A stretch of 64,000 nt of DNA from Paracraurococcus sp042666655 (GTDB lineage: Bacteria > Pseudomonadota > Alphaproteobacteria > Acetobacterales > Acetobacteraceae): contig NZ_JBHTDE010000003.1 of the NCBI RefSeq assembly GCF_042666655.1, positions 620,001 to 684,000 of the forward strand, given 5' to 3'. The position numbers were made by a program, and so were the translations under genes. Under the pieces are notes generated by a model, which was given only the letters and a program-made list of their open reading frames with translations, searched no databases and had not been told where the DNA came from. Positions 1-9,200 of the stretch are shown here, in pieces (the stretch's first letter is position 1; every line of letters begins with the position of its first letter).

Positions 1-10
1 TAAAGAAGGC

Positions 11-146
11 AAGGCCAGGGAGGAAGTATCCTCCCTGGCCTCTCCTCTATGTTTGTGGGTTGGCACCTGCCGCGCGGCGAGTGCCCGACTCACGAAAAGG
101 AAGGGTGGGGTTCGGGGAGGGAATACTTTTCCTTCCCCGACCTTGC
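11..146 (-). repeat. Three-hairpin intergenic repeat, copy A
   Basis: This is one of six related elements in the window. It has an outer hairpin around AGTAT/ATACT at each end and a central GC-rich stem (GGCACCTGCCGCG...). It lies in the reverse orientation relative to copies B, D, E and F. Its right end abuts the stop codon of hemA at 150. Open frames that run through it are artefacts of the repeat. It may extend a few bases beyond the left edge of the window. Confidence 0.8.
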
Positions 147-149
147 TTG

Positions 150-1379
150 CTACTCGGCCGCCTGCCGCATCACCTGCCTCGGCAGCACCGCCTGCAGCGC
201 GGCGATCAGCTCGGCGATCATCGCATCGGTATGGAAGGGCGTCGCACACAACCGCAGCCGCTCCGTCCCGCGCGGCACGGTCGGGTAGTTGATCGGCGTG
301 GCATAGAGGTCGTGCTCCGCCAGCAGCCGGCGGGCCACCTGACGGCAGAGCTCGGCCTCGCCGACGAAGACCGGGACGATATGGCTGGGGGCGGCGATGC
401 GCGGCAGGCCGACGGCATCGAGCGCCGATTTCAGCGCCGCGGCACGTTCCGCCAGCTTCTCGCGCCGGGCCGGGTCCTGCTTCAGGCTGCGCACGCTGGC
501 CAGTGCCGCGCCGGCGACCGCGGGCGGCAGGGCAGTGGTGAAGATCAGCCCGCCGGCGACGCTGCGGATGAAGTCGACCAGCTCGGCATCGCCGGCGACA
601 TAGCCGCCCAGCACGCCGAAACCCTTGGCCAGCGTGCCCTCGATCAGGTCGACCCGGGCCGCGACCCCGTCGCGCTCCGAGATCCCGCCGCCGGTGGCGC
701 CATAGAGGCCGACCGCATGGACCTCGTCCAGGTAGGTCATGGCGCCGTATCTGTCGGCCAGGTCGCAGATCGCGCCGATCGGGGCGATGTCGCCGTCCAT
801 CGAATAGACGCTCTCGAAGGCGATCAGCTTCGGCGCATCCGCCGGGGCCGCGGCCAGCTTGGCTTCCAGGTCCGCCAGGTCGTTGTGCTGCCAGATGACC
901 CGTCTGGCATCCTTCGCCCCGCGCATGCCGGCAATCATCGAGGCGTGGTTCTTGGCATCGGAGAAGACGATGAAGCCGGGCAGGGCTTCCAGCACCGCCG
1001 AGATCGCCGCGGCATTGGCGATGTAGCCGGACCCGAACAGCAGCGCGCCCGACTTGGCGTGCAGCGAGGCCAATTCGGCCTCCAGCGCCGCATGCAGCGG
1101 CGAGGTGCCGGAGATGTTGCGGGTGCCGCCGGCGCCGGCGCCGTGCTGCGCGATCGCCGCGGTGGCCGCTTCCAGCACCGCCGGGTGGTTGCCCATGCCG
1201 AGATAATCGTTCGACGACCAGACCGTGACCTCCCGCACCCCCTCTGGCGCATGCCAGCGATAGGTGGGGAAGCGGCCCGCCAGTTTTTCCAGATGGGCGA
1301 ATTCCCGGTAGCGGCCCTCCCGGCGCATGGCGCCGATCGTGTCGCGGCAATGGGCAAGCAGGGTCGCACGGGTTTGCAT
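150..1379 (-). CDS. hemA: 5-aminolevulinate synthase
   Basis: This PLP enzyme condenses glycine with succinyl-CoA to give 5-aminolevulinate, the first step of tetrapyrrole synthesis in alphaproteobacteria (C4 or Shemin pathway). The protein follows the alpha-oxoamine synthase pattern: SSNDYLGMG near the N terminus, the ISGTSPLH segment, DEVHAVG (PLP contact Asp) and GTLAKGFGVLGGY, whose Lys (about residue 252) would hold the PLP. I chose the ATG at 1379 because it gives about 409 residues and the usual family N terminus (short helix then EGRYREFAHLEK). An in-frame ATG at 1421 and a TTG at 1430 are alternatives, and none has a clear ribosome site. The downstream gene lies outside the window, and repeat copy A follows the stop. 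Confidence 0.95.
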   Translation of the reverse strand: MQTRATLLAHCRDTIGAMRREGRYREFAHLEKLAGRFPTYRWHAPEGVREVTVWSSNDYLGMGNHPAVLEAATAAIAQHGAGAGGTRNISGTSPLHAALEAELASLHAKSGALLFGSGYIANAAAISAVLEALPGFIVFSDAKNHASMIAGMRGAKDARRVIWQHNDLADLEAKLAAAPADAPKLIAFESVYSMDGDIAPIGAICDLADRYGAMTYLDEVHAVGLYGATGGGISERDGVAARVDLIEGTLAKGFGVLGGYVAGDAELVDFIRSVAGGLIFTTALPPAVAGAALASVRSLKQDPARREKLAERAAALKSALDAVGLPRIAAPSHIVPVFVGEAELCRQVARRLLAEHDLYATPINYPTVPRGTERLRLCATPFHTDAMIAELIAALQAVLPRQVMRQAAE

Positions 1380-1592
1380 GGCGGGGCGCTTTAGCACTGT
1401 CCGGGCAGCATATGTCGTCATGTTCCGCAAAAACCCAATGAAGCGACCGCAACCCTGGGCCGCGGTGGCGAAGATCCTCAGCCTAGCGGAAGGCCATGGC
1501 CGCGCTGTGCGCCATGATGCAGGTCAAGCCGGCCGGCGTTCCCCCGGGGCCGCGCCGGGGATAGCCTCGAGCCGACCGGGAAGGGGACCCCC

Positions 1593-2066
1593 ATGGATAT
1601 CGGCATCCTGCAACAGCGGCGGATCGAGGCCGCCTTCGCCAAGGGCATCTTCGCGGAACTGGCCGCCGAATTGGGCGAGGAGCGCGCTCGGGCTCTCCTG
1701 ACCCGTGCCGTGGTGAAGCTGGCGAAGCAGGCTGCCGGCGCCATGGCGGCCGCGGCGCCGGCCGGGCCCAGCCTCGACCATTTCGAGGCCATCCAGGAAG
1801 CCTGGACCCGCGACGATGCCCTCCGCATCGAGCCGGTGGCGCGCGACGCGACCCGCTTCGACTTCAACGTCACCCGCTGCCGCTATGCCGAGATGTACCG
1901 CGAGATGGGGCTGGAAGGGCTCGGCGCGGTGCTGTCCTGCAACCGCGACGGCGCCTTCTGCGAGGGCTACGACCCGCGCCTCAAGCTCACCCGCACCCAG
2001 ACCCTGATGGGCGGGGCGACCCATTGCGACTTCCGCTACCGGATGGAGGAGACGCCCGATGCCTGA
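1593..2066 (+). CDS. L-2-amino-thiazoline-4-carboxylate hydrolase family protein
   Basis: The 157-residue protein has the hallmarks of the ATC-hydrolase-like family: an N-terminal helical region, then FNVTRCRYAEMYREMGL, LSCNRDGAFCEGY and the C-terminal GGATHCDFRY motif with conserved Cys, Asp and His. The characterised member opens a thiazoline ring during L-cysteine production. Most members are uncharacterised, so the substrate here is unknown. The start has an AGGGGACCCCC leader. Its last 8 bp overlap the next gene, so the two are probably translated as a pair. Confidence 0.8.
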   Translation: MDIGILQQRRIEAAFAKGIFAELAAELGEERARALLTRAVVKLAKQAAGAMAAAAPAGPSLDHFEAIQEAWTRDDALRIEPVARDATRFDFNVTRCRYAEMYREMGLEGLGAVLSCNRDGAFCEGYDPRLKLTRTQTLMGGATHCDFRYRMEETPDA

Positions 2067-3126
2067 GCGGCTGCACCCCAAGCTGCGCCCGTTGCTGGCC
2101 GACGACTGGGCCCGGGTGGACCCCGAGCTGCCCGCGCTGCTGGAGATGCTTTTTGCCCGGAGCGCCGGGGAGGATTGGCACAAGGCCGGCACCTTCAAGG
2201 ACCACCTGCTGGGTGTCTGCCGCACCCTGACCTTGTGGGACCAGCCGCGCGAGGTGCGGCTGCTCGGCCTGTTCCACAGCGTCTATTCCAACGAATACGT
2301 CGACCTGAAGCTGTTCGACGCCGCCGGCAACCGGGCCGAGCTGAGCGCGGCGCTGGGGCCGGAGGCGGAGCGGCTGATCCACACCTTCTGCGTCATGCCC
2401 CGGACGCTCTTCACCCAGCGCCTGCTGGCCGAGGAGGACCTGCCAGAGGAAGGCATGGTGCTTGAACGCGCCGGCGCCCCCGACATCATCCTCTCCGCCC
2501 GCGACGTCGCGGTCTTCGCCATCGCCACGATCGCCGACATCGCCGAGCAATGGCATTCCTGGCAGGACGAGGTGTTTGCCGGCTTCCCCTATCAGAAGCC
2601 GCGGCCCCTGCGGGAGAATTGGGCGGCCTCGCTCTGGCCCGGCCCGCTGAAGCCGACCGCGACGGCATTGTCCATGCTGTCCCGCCTCGGCCGCGTGCTG
2701 TCCGACCTGCCGGAGGAATGGGGCCTGCCGACACCCCCGGTCTTCGCCCGCTGCACCGCGGTGCTGGACCCGGAGGACGAGATGGCCGCGGTCGCGCTCT
2801 ACTGGCAGGCGGTGACGCGGGGGCTGCCGATGGCCGGGCTCGGCCCGACCCACCGGGCGCTGACCGCCTGCATCCGCCACAACCCCTACGTGGCCGAGCC
2901 GCGGCTGATGCTGGCGCAGCTTGCCCTGACCGCCGGCGACTGGGCGATGGCCGAGGACCATGCCCGCGCCGGGCTGGACCTGCTGCAGGATTGGGGCGTG
3001 GCCTGGGACAAGCGCATCGCCTGGTCCGGCTGGGTGGCCTGGGCGCGGATCCTGCTGCAGTCGGCCGAGGCGAAGCGCTGGCCGGAGAATTTGGGCGGGC
3101 TGAACGGGCTCGGCCTGGTGGGGTGA
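2059..3126 (+). CDS. DUF6817 (HD-like) domain protein with C-terminal TPR-like region
   Basis: The 355-residue protein has an N-terminal domain of the DUF6817 type. Its motif series GTFKDHLLGVCRTLTLWDQP and GLFHSVYSNEY resembles metal-binding HD-like helical bundles. Helical, TPR-like segments follow at about residues 230-330 (ALYWQAVTRG..., AQLALTAGDWAMAEDHARAG). It overlaps the upstream ATC-hydrolase-like gene by 8 bp, suggesting a two-gene operon. Domain assignment is by motif recall; catalytic activity is not established. Confidence 0.65.
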   Translation: MPERLHPKLRPLLADDWARVDPELPALLEMLFARSAGEDWHKAGTFKDHLLGVCRTLTLWDQPREVRLLGLFHSVYSNEYVDLKLFDAAGNRAELSAALGPEAERLIHTFCVMPRTLFTQRLLAEEDLPEEGMVLERAGAPDIILSARDVAVFAIATIADIAEQWHSWQDEVFAGFPYQKPRPLRENWAASLWPGPLKPTATALSMLSRLGRVLSDLPEEWGLPTPPVFARCTAVLDPEDEMAAVALYWQAVTRGLPMAGLGPTHRALTACIRHNPYVAEPRLMLAQLALTAGDWAMAEDHARAGLDLLQDWGVAWDKRIAWSGWVAWARILLQSAEAKRWPENLGGLNGLGLVG

Positions 3127-3191
3127 CCTTTTCCCGGACAGCCATCCGCGCCATCTTGTGCGGAACGAAAAGCCTGCCCGGGGAAATGCCA

Positions 3192-4172
3192 ATGTTGAGC
3201 CTGACGCGCCGCACCGCGCTCGTCCTGCCGTTCGCCACGCCGCTGGTGGCGCGGGCGCAGGACTGGAAGCCCACCCAGACCATCCGCATCGTCGTCCCCG
3301 CCGCGCCCGGCGGCACCGCCGATATCAGCGCCCGGCTGCTCGCGCCCTTCCTGCAGCAGCATTACGGCCAGAGCTGCGTGGTGGAGAACCGCTCCGGCGC
3401 CGGCGGCGTGATCGGCACCGCCGAGGTCGTGCGCGCCGCCCCCGATGGCCTGACCCTGCTGCTCGGCAATATTGGGCCGCAGGCGATCGGCCTCTCGCTC
3501 TACCGCAGCCTGCCCTACCCGAAGGACGCCCTGTTGCCGGTCGCCGGCACCCTGCGCGGGCCGAACGTGCTGGTGGTGCATCCCTCGGTCCCCGCCAGCA
3601 CGGTGCCGGAGTTGGTGGCGCACCTGAAGAAGAACCCCGGCAAGCTCAGCTTCGGCTCGCCCGGCGTCGGCCAGAGCCCGCATCTCACCGGCGTCTGGTT
3701 CAACCAGGCCACGGGCACGGAGGCGATCCACGTGCCCTTCCGCGGCGCCGGCCCGGCGATGATGGAACTGGTCGCCGGCAACATCCAGTACATGTGGGAC
3801 AACCTGACCAGCGGCATCAGCCAGATACGCGGCGGCCGGGTGCGGGCACTCGCGGTCTCCTCCGCCGACCGCAACCCGCGGCTGCCCGACGTGCCGGCGG
3901 CGCGGGAGACGATGCCGGAACTCGCCAGGTTCGACGTCAACACCTGGTTCGGCATCTTCCTGCCGGCGGCGACGCCGCGGCCGATCGCCGAAAGCCTCAA
4001 CGCCGCGATGAAGGCCTGGCAGGAGACCGAGGAGGTGAAGGCCCGCTGGCGCGAGATGGGCGGCGTCTCGCTGTACGGCAGCACCACGGAATTCGCCGCC
4101 TTCGTCGCCAACGAGGCCGAGAAATGGGGCGAGGTCATCCGCAAGGAGGGCCTCCAGCTGGAGGTCGGTTGA
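3192..4172 (+). CDS. Bug/TctC-family periplasmic solute-binding protein
   Basis: This is a tripartite tricarboxylate-type binding protein of about 326 residues. A leader with twin Arg (SLTRRTALVLPFATPLVARAQ) suggests Tat or Sec export. The mature part begins with the family pattern IRIVVPAAPGGTADISAR and has VVENRSGAGGVIG, a GQSPHLTG loop and HVPFRGAGPAMMEL. The ATG at 3192 is preferred over the one at 3186 because GGGGA lies seven bases before it. No TctA or TctB membrane genes are adjacent, as usual for the expanded Bug families of betaproteobacteria and Roseomonas-like genomes. The ligand cannot be told from sequence. Its stop overlaps the start of the next, homologous gene. Confidence 0.88.
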   Translation: MLSLTRRTALVLPFATPLVARAQDWKPTQTIRIVVPAAPGGTADISARLLAPFLQQHYGQSCVVENRSGAGGVIGTAEVVRAAPDGLTLLLGNIGPQAIGLSLYRSLPYPKDALLPVAGTLRGPNVLVVHPSVPASTVPELVAHLKKNPGKLSFGSPGVGQSPHLTGVWFNQATGTEAIHVPFRGAGPAMMELVAGNIQYMWDNLTSGISQIRGGRVRALAVSSADRNPRLPDVPAARETMPELARFDVNTWFGIFLPAATPRPIAESLNAAMKAWQETEEVKARWREMGGVSLYGSTTEFAAFVANEAEKWGEVIRKEGLQLEVG

Positions 4173-5155
4173 TGGTTGGTTTCCCGCGTCGCGCGGCGCT
4201 CGCCGCGCCTGCGCTGCTGCTCGCCGCCCCGGCCCGCGCGCAATCCTGGCGCCCGGGCCAGCAGGTCCGCATCATCGTCCCCGCCGCGGCCGGCGGCACC
4301 ACGGATGTCATGGGCCGGCTCTGCGCCCAGCATCTGCAGGCGCGCTGGGGCACGCCGCTGGTGGTGGAGAACCGCACCGGCGCCGGCGGCACCATCGGCA
4401 CGCTGGAGGCGGTGCGGGCGAAGCCGGACGGGCTGACCCTGCTGTCCGGCAATATCGGGCCGCAGGCGATCGCCTATTCGCTGTTCCGCAACCTGCCCTA
4501 CAACGCCGGGCAGATCACCCCGATCGCCGGGCAGATCCGCGGCCCCAACGTGCTGGTGGTGAACGCCAACACCCCGGTCCGCAGCATGGCCGAATTCGCC
4601 GCCTGGCTGCGCGCCAGCCCGGGCAGGATCAGCTATGCCTCGACCGGCGTCGGGCAGTCGACCCACCTGACCCCGGTCTGGCTGCTGCAGCTGCTGCAAG
4701 TGGAGGCGATCCACGTCCCCTTCCGCGGCTCCGCCCCGGCGCAGATCGAGATGCTGGCCGGCAATGTCGGCTTCCTGATCGACAACCTCACCGGCGTCAT
4801 CGAGCATGTCCGCAGCGGCCGCCTGCGGGCGCTCGCGGTCACCGGCGCCGAGCGCAATGCCGAGCTGCCCGACGTGCCCGCTGCGCGCGAGACGCTGCCC
4901 GAACTCGCACGGTTCGAGGTGAATACCTGGTTCGGCCTGTTCGGCCCGGCCGGCCTGCCGCCGGAGATCGTCCGCACGGTCAACGCCGAGATCAACGCGC
5001 TGCTCGACCTGCCCGAGACCAGGCAGCGCTTCGCCCAGCTCGGCGGCGTGCCGCTGCGCCTCTCGCCCGAGGAATTCGCCGCCTGGGTGCGGGCGGAGAC
5101 CGAGAAATGGCGGGCGGTGATCCGGAAGGAGGGCTTGCAGCTCGACGCCGGCTGA
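4172..5155 (+). CDS. Bug/TctC-family periplasmic solute-binding protein (tandem paralogue)
   Basis: This 327-residue binding protein starts at an ATG that overlaps the previous stop (TGATG). It has an RR-containing leader ending APARAQ, then VRIIVPAAAGGTTDVMGR, VVENRTGAGGTIG and HVPFRGSAPAQIEM. It is closely similar to its upstream neighbour through most of its length, sharing GNIGPQAI, RGPNVLVV, LPDVPAARET, FEVNTWFG/FDVNTWFG and VIRKEGLQL. A tandem duplication followed by divergence is therefore likely. Ligand unknown. Confidence 0.88.
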   Translation: MVGFPRRAALAAPALLLAAPARAQSWRPGQQVRIIVPAAAGGTTDVMGRLCAQHLQARWGTPLVVENRTGAGGTIGTLEAVRAKPDGLTLLSGNIGPQAIAYSLFRNLPYNAGQITPIAGQIRGPNVLVVNANTPVRSMAEFAAWLRASPGRISYASTGVGQSTHLTPVWLLQLLQVEAIHVPFRGSAPAQIEMLAGNVGFLIDNLTGVIEHVRSGRLRALAVTGAERNAELPDVPAARETLPELARFEVNTWFGLFGPAGLPPEIVRTVNAEINALLDLPETRQRFAQLGGVPLRLSPEEFAAWVRAETEKWRAVIRKEGLQLDAG

Positions 5156-5206
5156 GGCGCGCCGCGCGGTTGACGCGACGGAGGCGGCACCGCAGCCTGG
5201 GTACGG

Positions 5207-6121
5207 ATGATTCTCTCGCCCCTCTGGCTGCCGGTGACCCTGGCGGCCGCGCTCTTCCAGACCTGGCGAACGGCCATGCAGCAGAAGCTGCGCGGCCAGC
5301 TTTCCGTCAATGCCGCGGCGGTGGTGCGCTACCTGTACGGCGTGCCGGTCGGGGCGCTGATCCTCGGGCTTTACCTGGCGCTGTTCGGCGGCACCTTGCC
5401 GGCGCTGAACTGGTCCTTCCTGGCGCTGGCCGCGGCCGGCGGGCTGGGCCAGATTCTCGGCACCAACCTGCTGATCATGGCCTTCGGCCACCGAGGCTTC
5501 GCCGTCGGCACGGCCTATGCCAAGACCGAGGCAGTGCAGGGCGCCATCCTGGCGCTGGTGCTGCTGGGCGAGCGCATCTCGGCGCTGGCCTGGGTCGGCA
5601 TCGCGGTCGGCGTCGGCGGGGTGCTGTGGCTTTCGCTGGCCGGCAAGGCGCGCAACCTGGGAGAAGTGCTGCGGGCCACGGTGCAGCCGGCGGCGCTCTG
5701 TGGCCTGTCCGCCGGTTTCTTCTTCGCGCTGACCAGCGTGCTGGTGAAGGCGGCAAATCAGGCGCTGCCCGGCGATGACCCGATCCTGCGCGCGCTGGTC
5801 ACGCTGGTGGTGGCGAATATCCTGCAGACCCTGATGCAGGGCGGCTGGCTGCTGGCGCGGGAGCCGGCACAGTTGCGCGCCGTGTTCGCCACCTGGCGCA
5901 CCAGCGCCCAGGTCGGCGCGCTCTCGGCCTGCGGCTCGGCCTGCTGGTTCACCGCCTTCGCGCTCGCCCCGGTCGCGCTGGTGCGGGCGGTAGGGCAGGT
6001 AGAGATCATCTTCACCCTGCTGTTCAGCCGCTTCTACCTGAAGGAGAAACCCACCGCTGCCGAGATCATCGGTGTCTGCGTCGTGGTGGCGGGCGTGGTG
6101 CTGGTGCTGGTCGGACGCTGA
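5207..6121 (+). CDS. EamA/DMT-family inner-membrane transporter
   Basis: The 304-residue protein is hydrophobic throughout, with about ten membrane segments in two EamA-like halves. The first runs from LPVTLAAALFQTWRTAMQQ to about residue 140. The second ends in the typical VGQVEIIFTLLFSRFYLKEKPTAAEIIG then VVVAGVVLVL. This drug/metabolite-transporter arrangement suggests export of a small metabolite, but the substrate is unknown. It is co-directional with the two Bug genes, 51 bp downstream. Confidence 0.85.
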   Translation: MILSPLWLPVTLAAALFQTWRTAMQQKLRGQLSVNAAAVVRYLYGVPVGALILGLYLALFGGTLPALNWSFLALAAAGGLGQILGTNLLIMAFGHRGFAVGTAYAKTEAVQGAILALVLLGERISALAWVGIAVGVGGVLWLSLAGKARNLGEVLRATVQPAALCGLSAGFFFALTSVLVKAANQALPGDDPILRALVTLVVANILQTLMQGGWLLAREPAQLRAVFATWRTSAQVGALSACGSACWFTAFALAPVALVRAVGQVEIIFTLLFSRFYLKEKPTAAEIIGVCVVVAGVVLVLVGR

Positions 6122-6250
6122 ATCCGCGACCCCGTATGGTCGCGATCTGATGAAGCCCTGTCCATGTTCTCTTCATAAATCCAAGCAGGAAGGTATGCCA
6201 ATGGCGCACTACCCCGGGCTCCGCCACACGCGGAAGCACCGGAGACAACG

Positions 6251-9200
6251 ATGTCGGACAGCCTGTCGAATGCCGCGCCGCGGTTCACCATCGGCCATAC
6301 CGCCGCAAACGGCAGCCTGGCGCGCGGCGCCGAGGTCGCGGCCTTCGACAGCCGTACGGGCCTGGTCTTCATCGCCGCGCCGGCCGGCATCGACGTTGTC
6401 GACCCCTCGACCGGCCTGATCATCGGGACCATCGACACCGCCGGCTACGGAAGGGTCAACAGCATCGCCGCCCGGGACGGCGTGCTCGCTATCGCCGCCG
6501 AGGCGGTGCCGAAGACCGATCCGGGCATTGTCGCGGTGCTCGACATCGCCTGGCAGGACGGACATTTCGTGTCGCAGGAGCGCTTGACCGCCGGCGTCGG
6601 CGCGCAGCCAGACCAGATCGCCTTCGATGCCGGCGGCTCGCGGTTGCTGACCGCGAACGAGGGCGAGCCCGACAGCTACCTCGCCGACGGCATCGACCCC
6701 GAAGGCTCAGTCAGCATCATCGACGTCGCCACCGGCACGGTGCGCACCGCCGGCTTCGGCAGCTTCAACGCGCTCGACCGCGACCATGACGGAGTCAACG
6801 ACCTTGTCGAGCAGGGCGTGCGGATCTTCGGGCCCGGTGCCACCGTGGCGCAGGATCTCGAGCCGGAATACATAGCGGTCGACCCGAACGACCCGAACAC
6901 CGCCTATGTCACGCTGCAGGAAGCCAATGCCATCGGCGTGCTGGACATCGACGGCGGCCATGTCACGAAGATCATACCGCTCGGGTCCAAGGATCACGCG
7001 CTGCCCGGCGAGGCGATCTCCGCCTCCGACACCGACGATGCCTTCCTGCCGCAGAACTTTCCGGTCCGCGGGCTCTATCTGCCGGATGCGATCGCCGCGG
7101 TCGATATCGGCGGCACGACCTACCTCATCACCGCGAACGAGGGCGATGCCCGCGCCGACTGGCCCGGCTTCAACGAGGAAGCGCGGGTGTCCGACCTGCG
7201 CCTCGACCCGGTGGCCTTCCCGGATGCCGCCGCCCTGCAGGCCGATGACGCGCTCGGCCGGCTGACGGTGACCACCACGCTCGGAGATCGCGATGGCGAC
7301 GGCGATTACGAGGCGCCCTATGCCTTCGGCGGCCGCAGCTTCAGCGTCTGGACCACCGACGGCACGCTGGTCTTCGACAGCGGCACCAGCCTGGACGAGA
7401 TCATCGCCACGACGCAGCCGGCGAACTACGACGAGAACCGCGACGACAACAAGGGCGTGGAGCCCGAGGGCCTGGCGGTCGGCACGCTCGACGGCGAGAC
7501 CTACCTGTTCGTCGGGCTGGAGCGCGCCAACGGCACCGCCGCCTTCCGGATCGATGGGCCGACCGCCTTCACCTATGCCGGGTTCCTCGGCGCTGAGGGC
7601 GATGTCGGGCCGGAGGTGATCGGCTTCGTGCCCGCCGCCGCCTCGCCGACCAGGGAGGCGCTGCTGGTCGCGCCGAACGAGACGAGTGCCACCACCAGCA
7701 TCTTCGGCCTCGGCCAGGGCGCCGGCGACGATGGCGATGCCGGTGGCGGCAGCTTCACCCTGCAGATCCTGCATGCCTCCGATTTCGAGGCGGGCGCTGA
7801 GGCGGTGCTGCGGGCGGGGAACTTCGCCGCCATCGTCGACGTGCTGGAGGACCGCGCCGCCAACAGCCTGACGCTCTCCTCGGGCGACAATTTCATCCCC
7901 GGCCCCTTCACCGCGGCCGGCACCGATGTGAGCGTGCGGGACGAGCTGATCGCCTTCTACGAGCAGAGCCTCGCGCTGCCGGCCGGCAGCCTGGCCGGCT
8001 TCGCCAGTCCGCCGAATTTCAACCAGGTCGACGTCGCGGTGCTGAACGCCATCGGCGTGCGGGCGAGCGCGATCGGCAACCACGAATTCGACCTCGGCCC
8101 GAATGCGCTGGGCCTCGCGCTCGACTTCACCGCGGCCGCCGGCGCGGCGCCGGCCCTGTCCGGCGTGACCAGCATCGGCGCGCAGTTTCCCTATTTGGCG
8201 GCCAACCTCGATTTCAGTGGGGAGCCGACGCTGGCATCGCTGTTCACGCCCGAGCTAAGCGATGCGGCGCGCTACGCCACCACCGCCGAGGACCTCGCTT
8301 CCGCCGCCGCGATCGCCGCCGAGCGCGACGACCGGCAGATCGCGCCCTGGTCCACGGTGCAGGTGAACGGCGAGACCATCGGCCTGCTCGGTGCCACCAC
8401 GCAGGTGCTGGAAGGCATCTCCACGGTCGGCGGCGTGCAGGTCACCGGGCCGGACGAGAACGACATGGCGCAGCTCGCCGCCACCCTGCAGCCCTATGTC
8501 GACCAGATGACCGCGCAGGGGATCGACAAGATCATCCTCCGGTCGCACCTGCAGCAGTACGCCTTCGAGCTCGAGCTGGCGACGCGGCTGTCGGGCGTGG
8601 ACGTCATCCTCGGCGGCGGCAGCAACGGGGTGTTCGCCGACGCGACCGACGTGCTGGAGGACGGCGACACCGCCGACGAGGCCTATCCGGTGTTCCGCAC
8701 CGGGGCGGATGGAAAGCCTGTCGCGGTGGTGAACACCGACGGCAACTACGCCTATGTCGGCCGGCTCGTCGTCACCTTCGACGCGGAGGGTGCCATCCTT
8801 CCCGACAGCGTCGATCCCGCGGTCTCCGGCGCCTACGTCACCACCGATGCCGGCGTCGATGCGGTCGCCGGCGACGGTGACGGCGTGCTCTCCCAGGCTG
8901 AGCGGGACGTCCTCCTCGCCGACGGCACCCGCGGCGGCGAGGTCAAGCAGCTGACCGACGCGGTCGGCGCGGTGATCGAGGCGAAGTCGGGCAACGTCTT
9001 CGGCTTCAGCGACGTGTTCCTGGAAGGCCGCCGCAACGAGGTGCGCTCGGAGGAGACCAACCTCGGCAACCTCACCGCGGATGCCAACCTTCTCGCGGCG
9101 CAGGCATACCAGGCTGCGAACGACGGGCTGGAAGCCCTGCCCGTGCTCATCAGCGTCAAGAACGGCGGCGGCATCCGCGCCGAGATCGGCGCCGTGCAGG

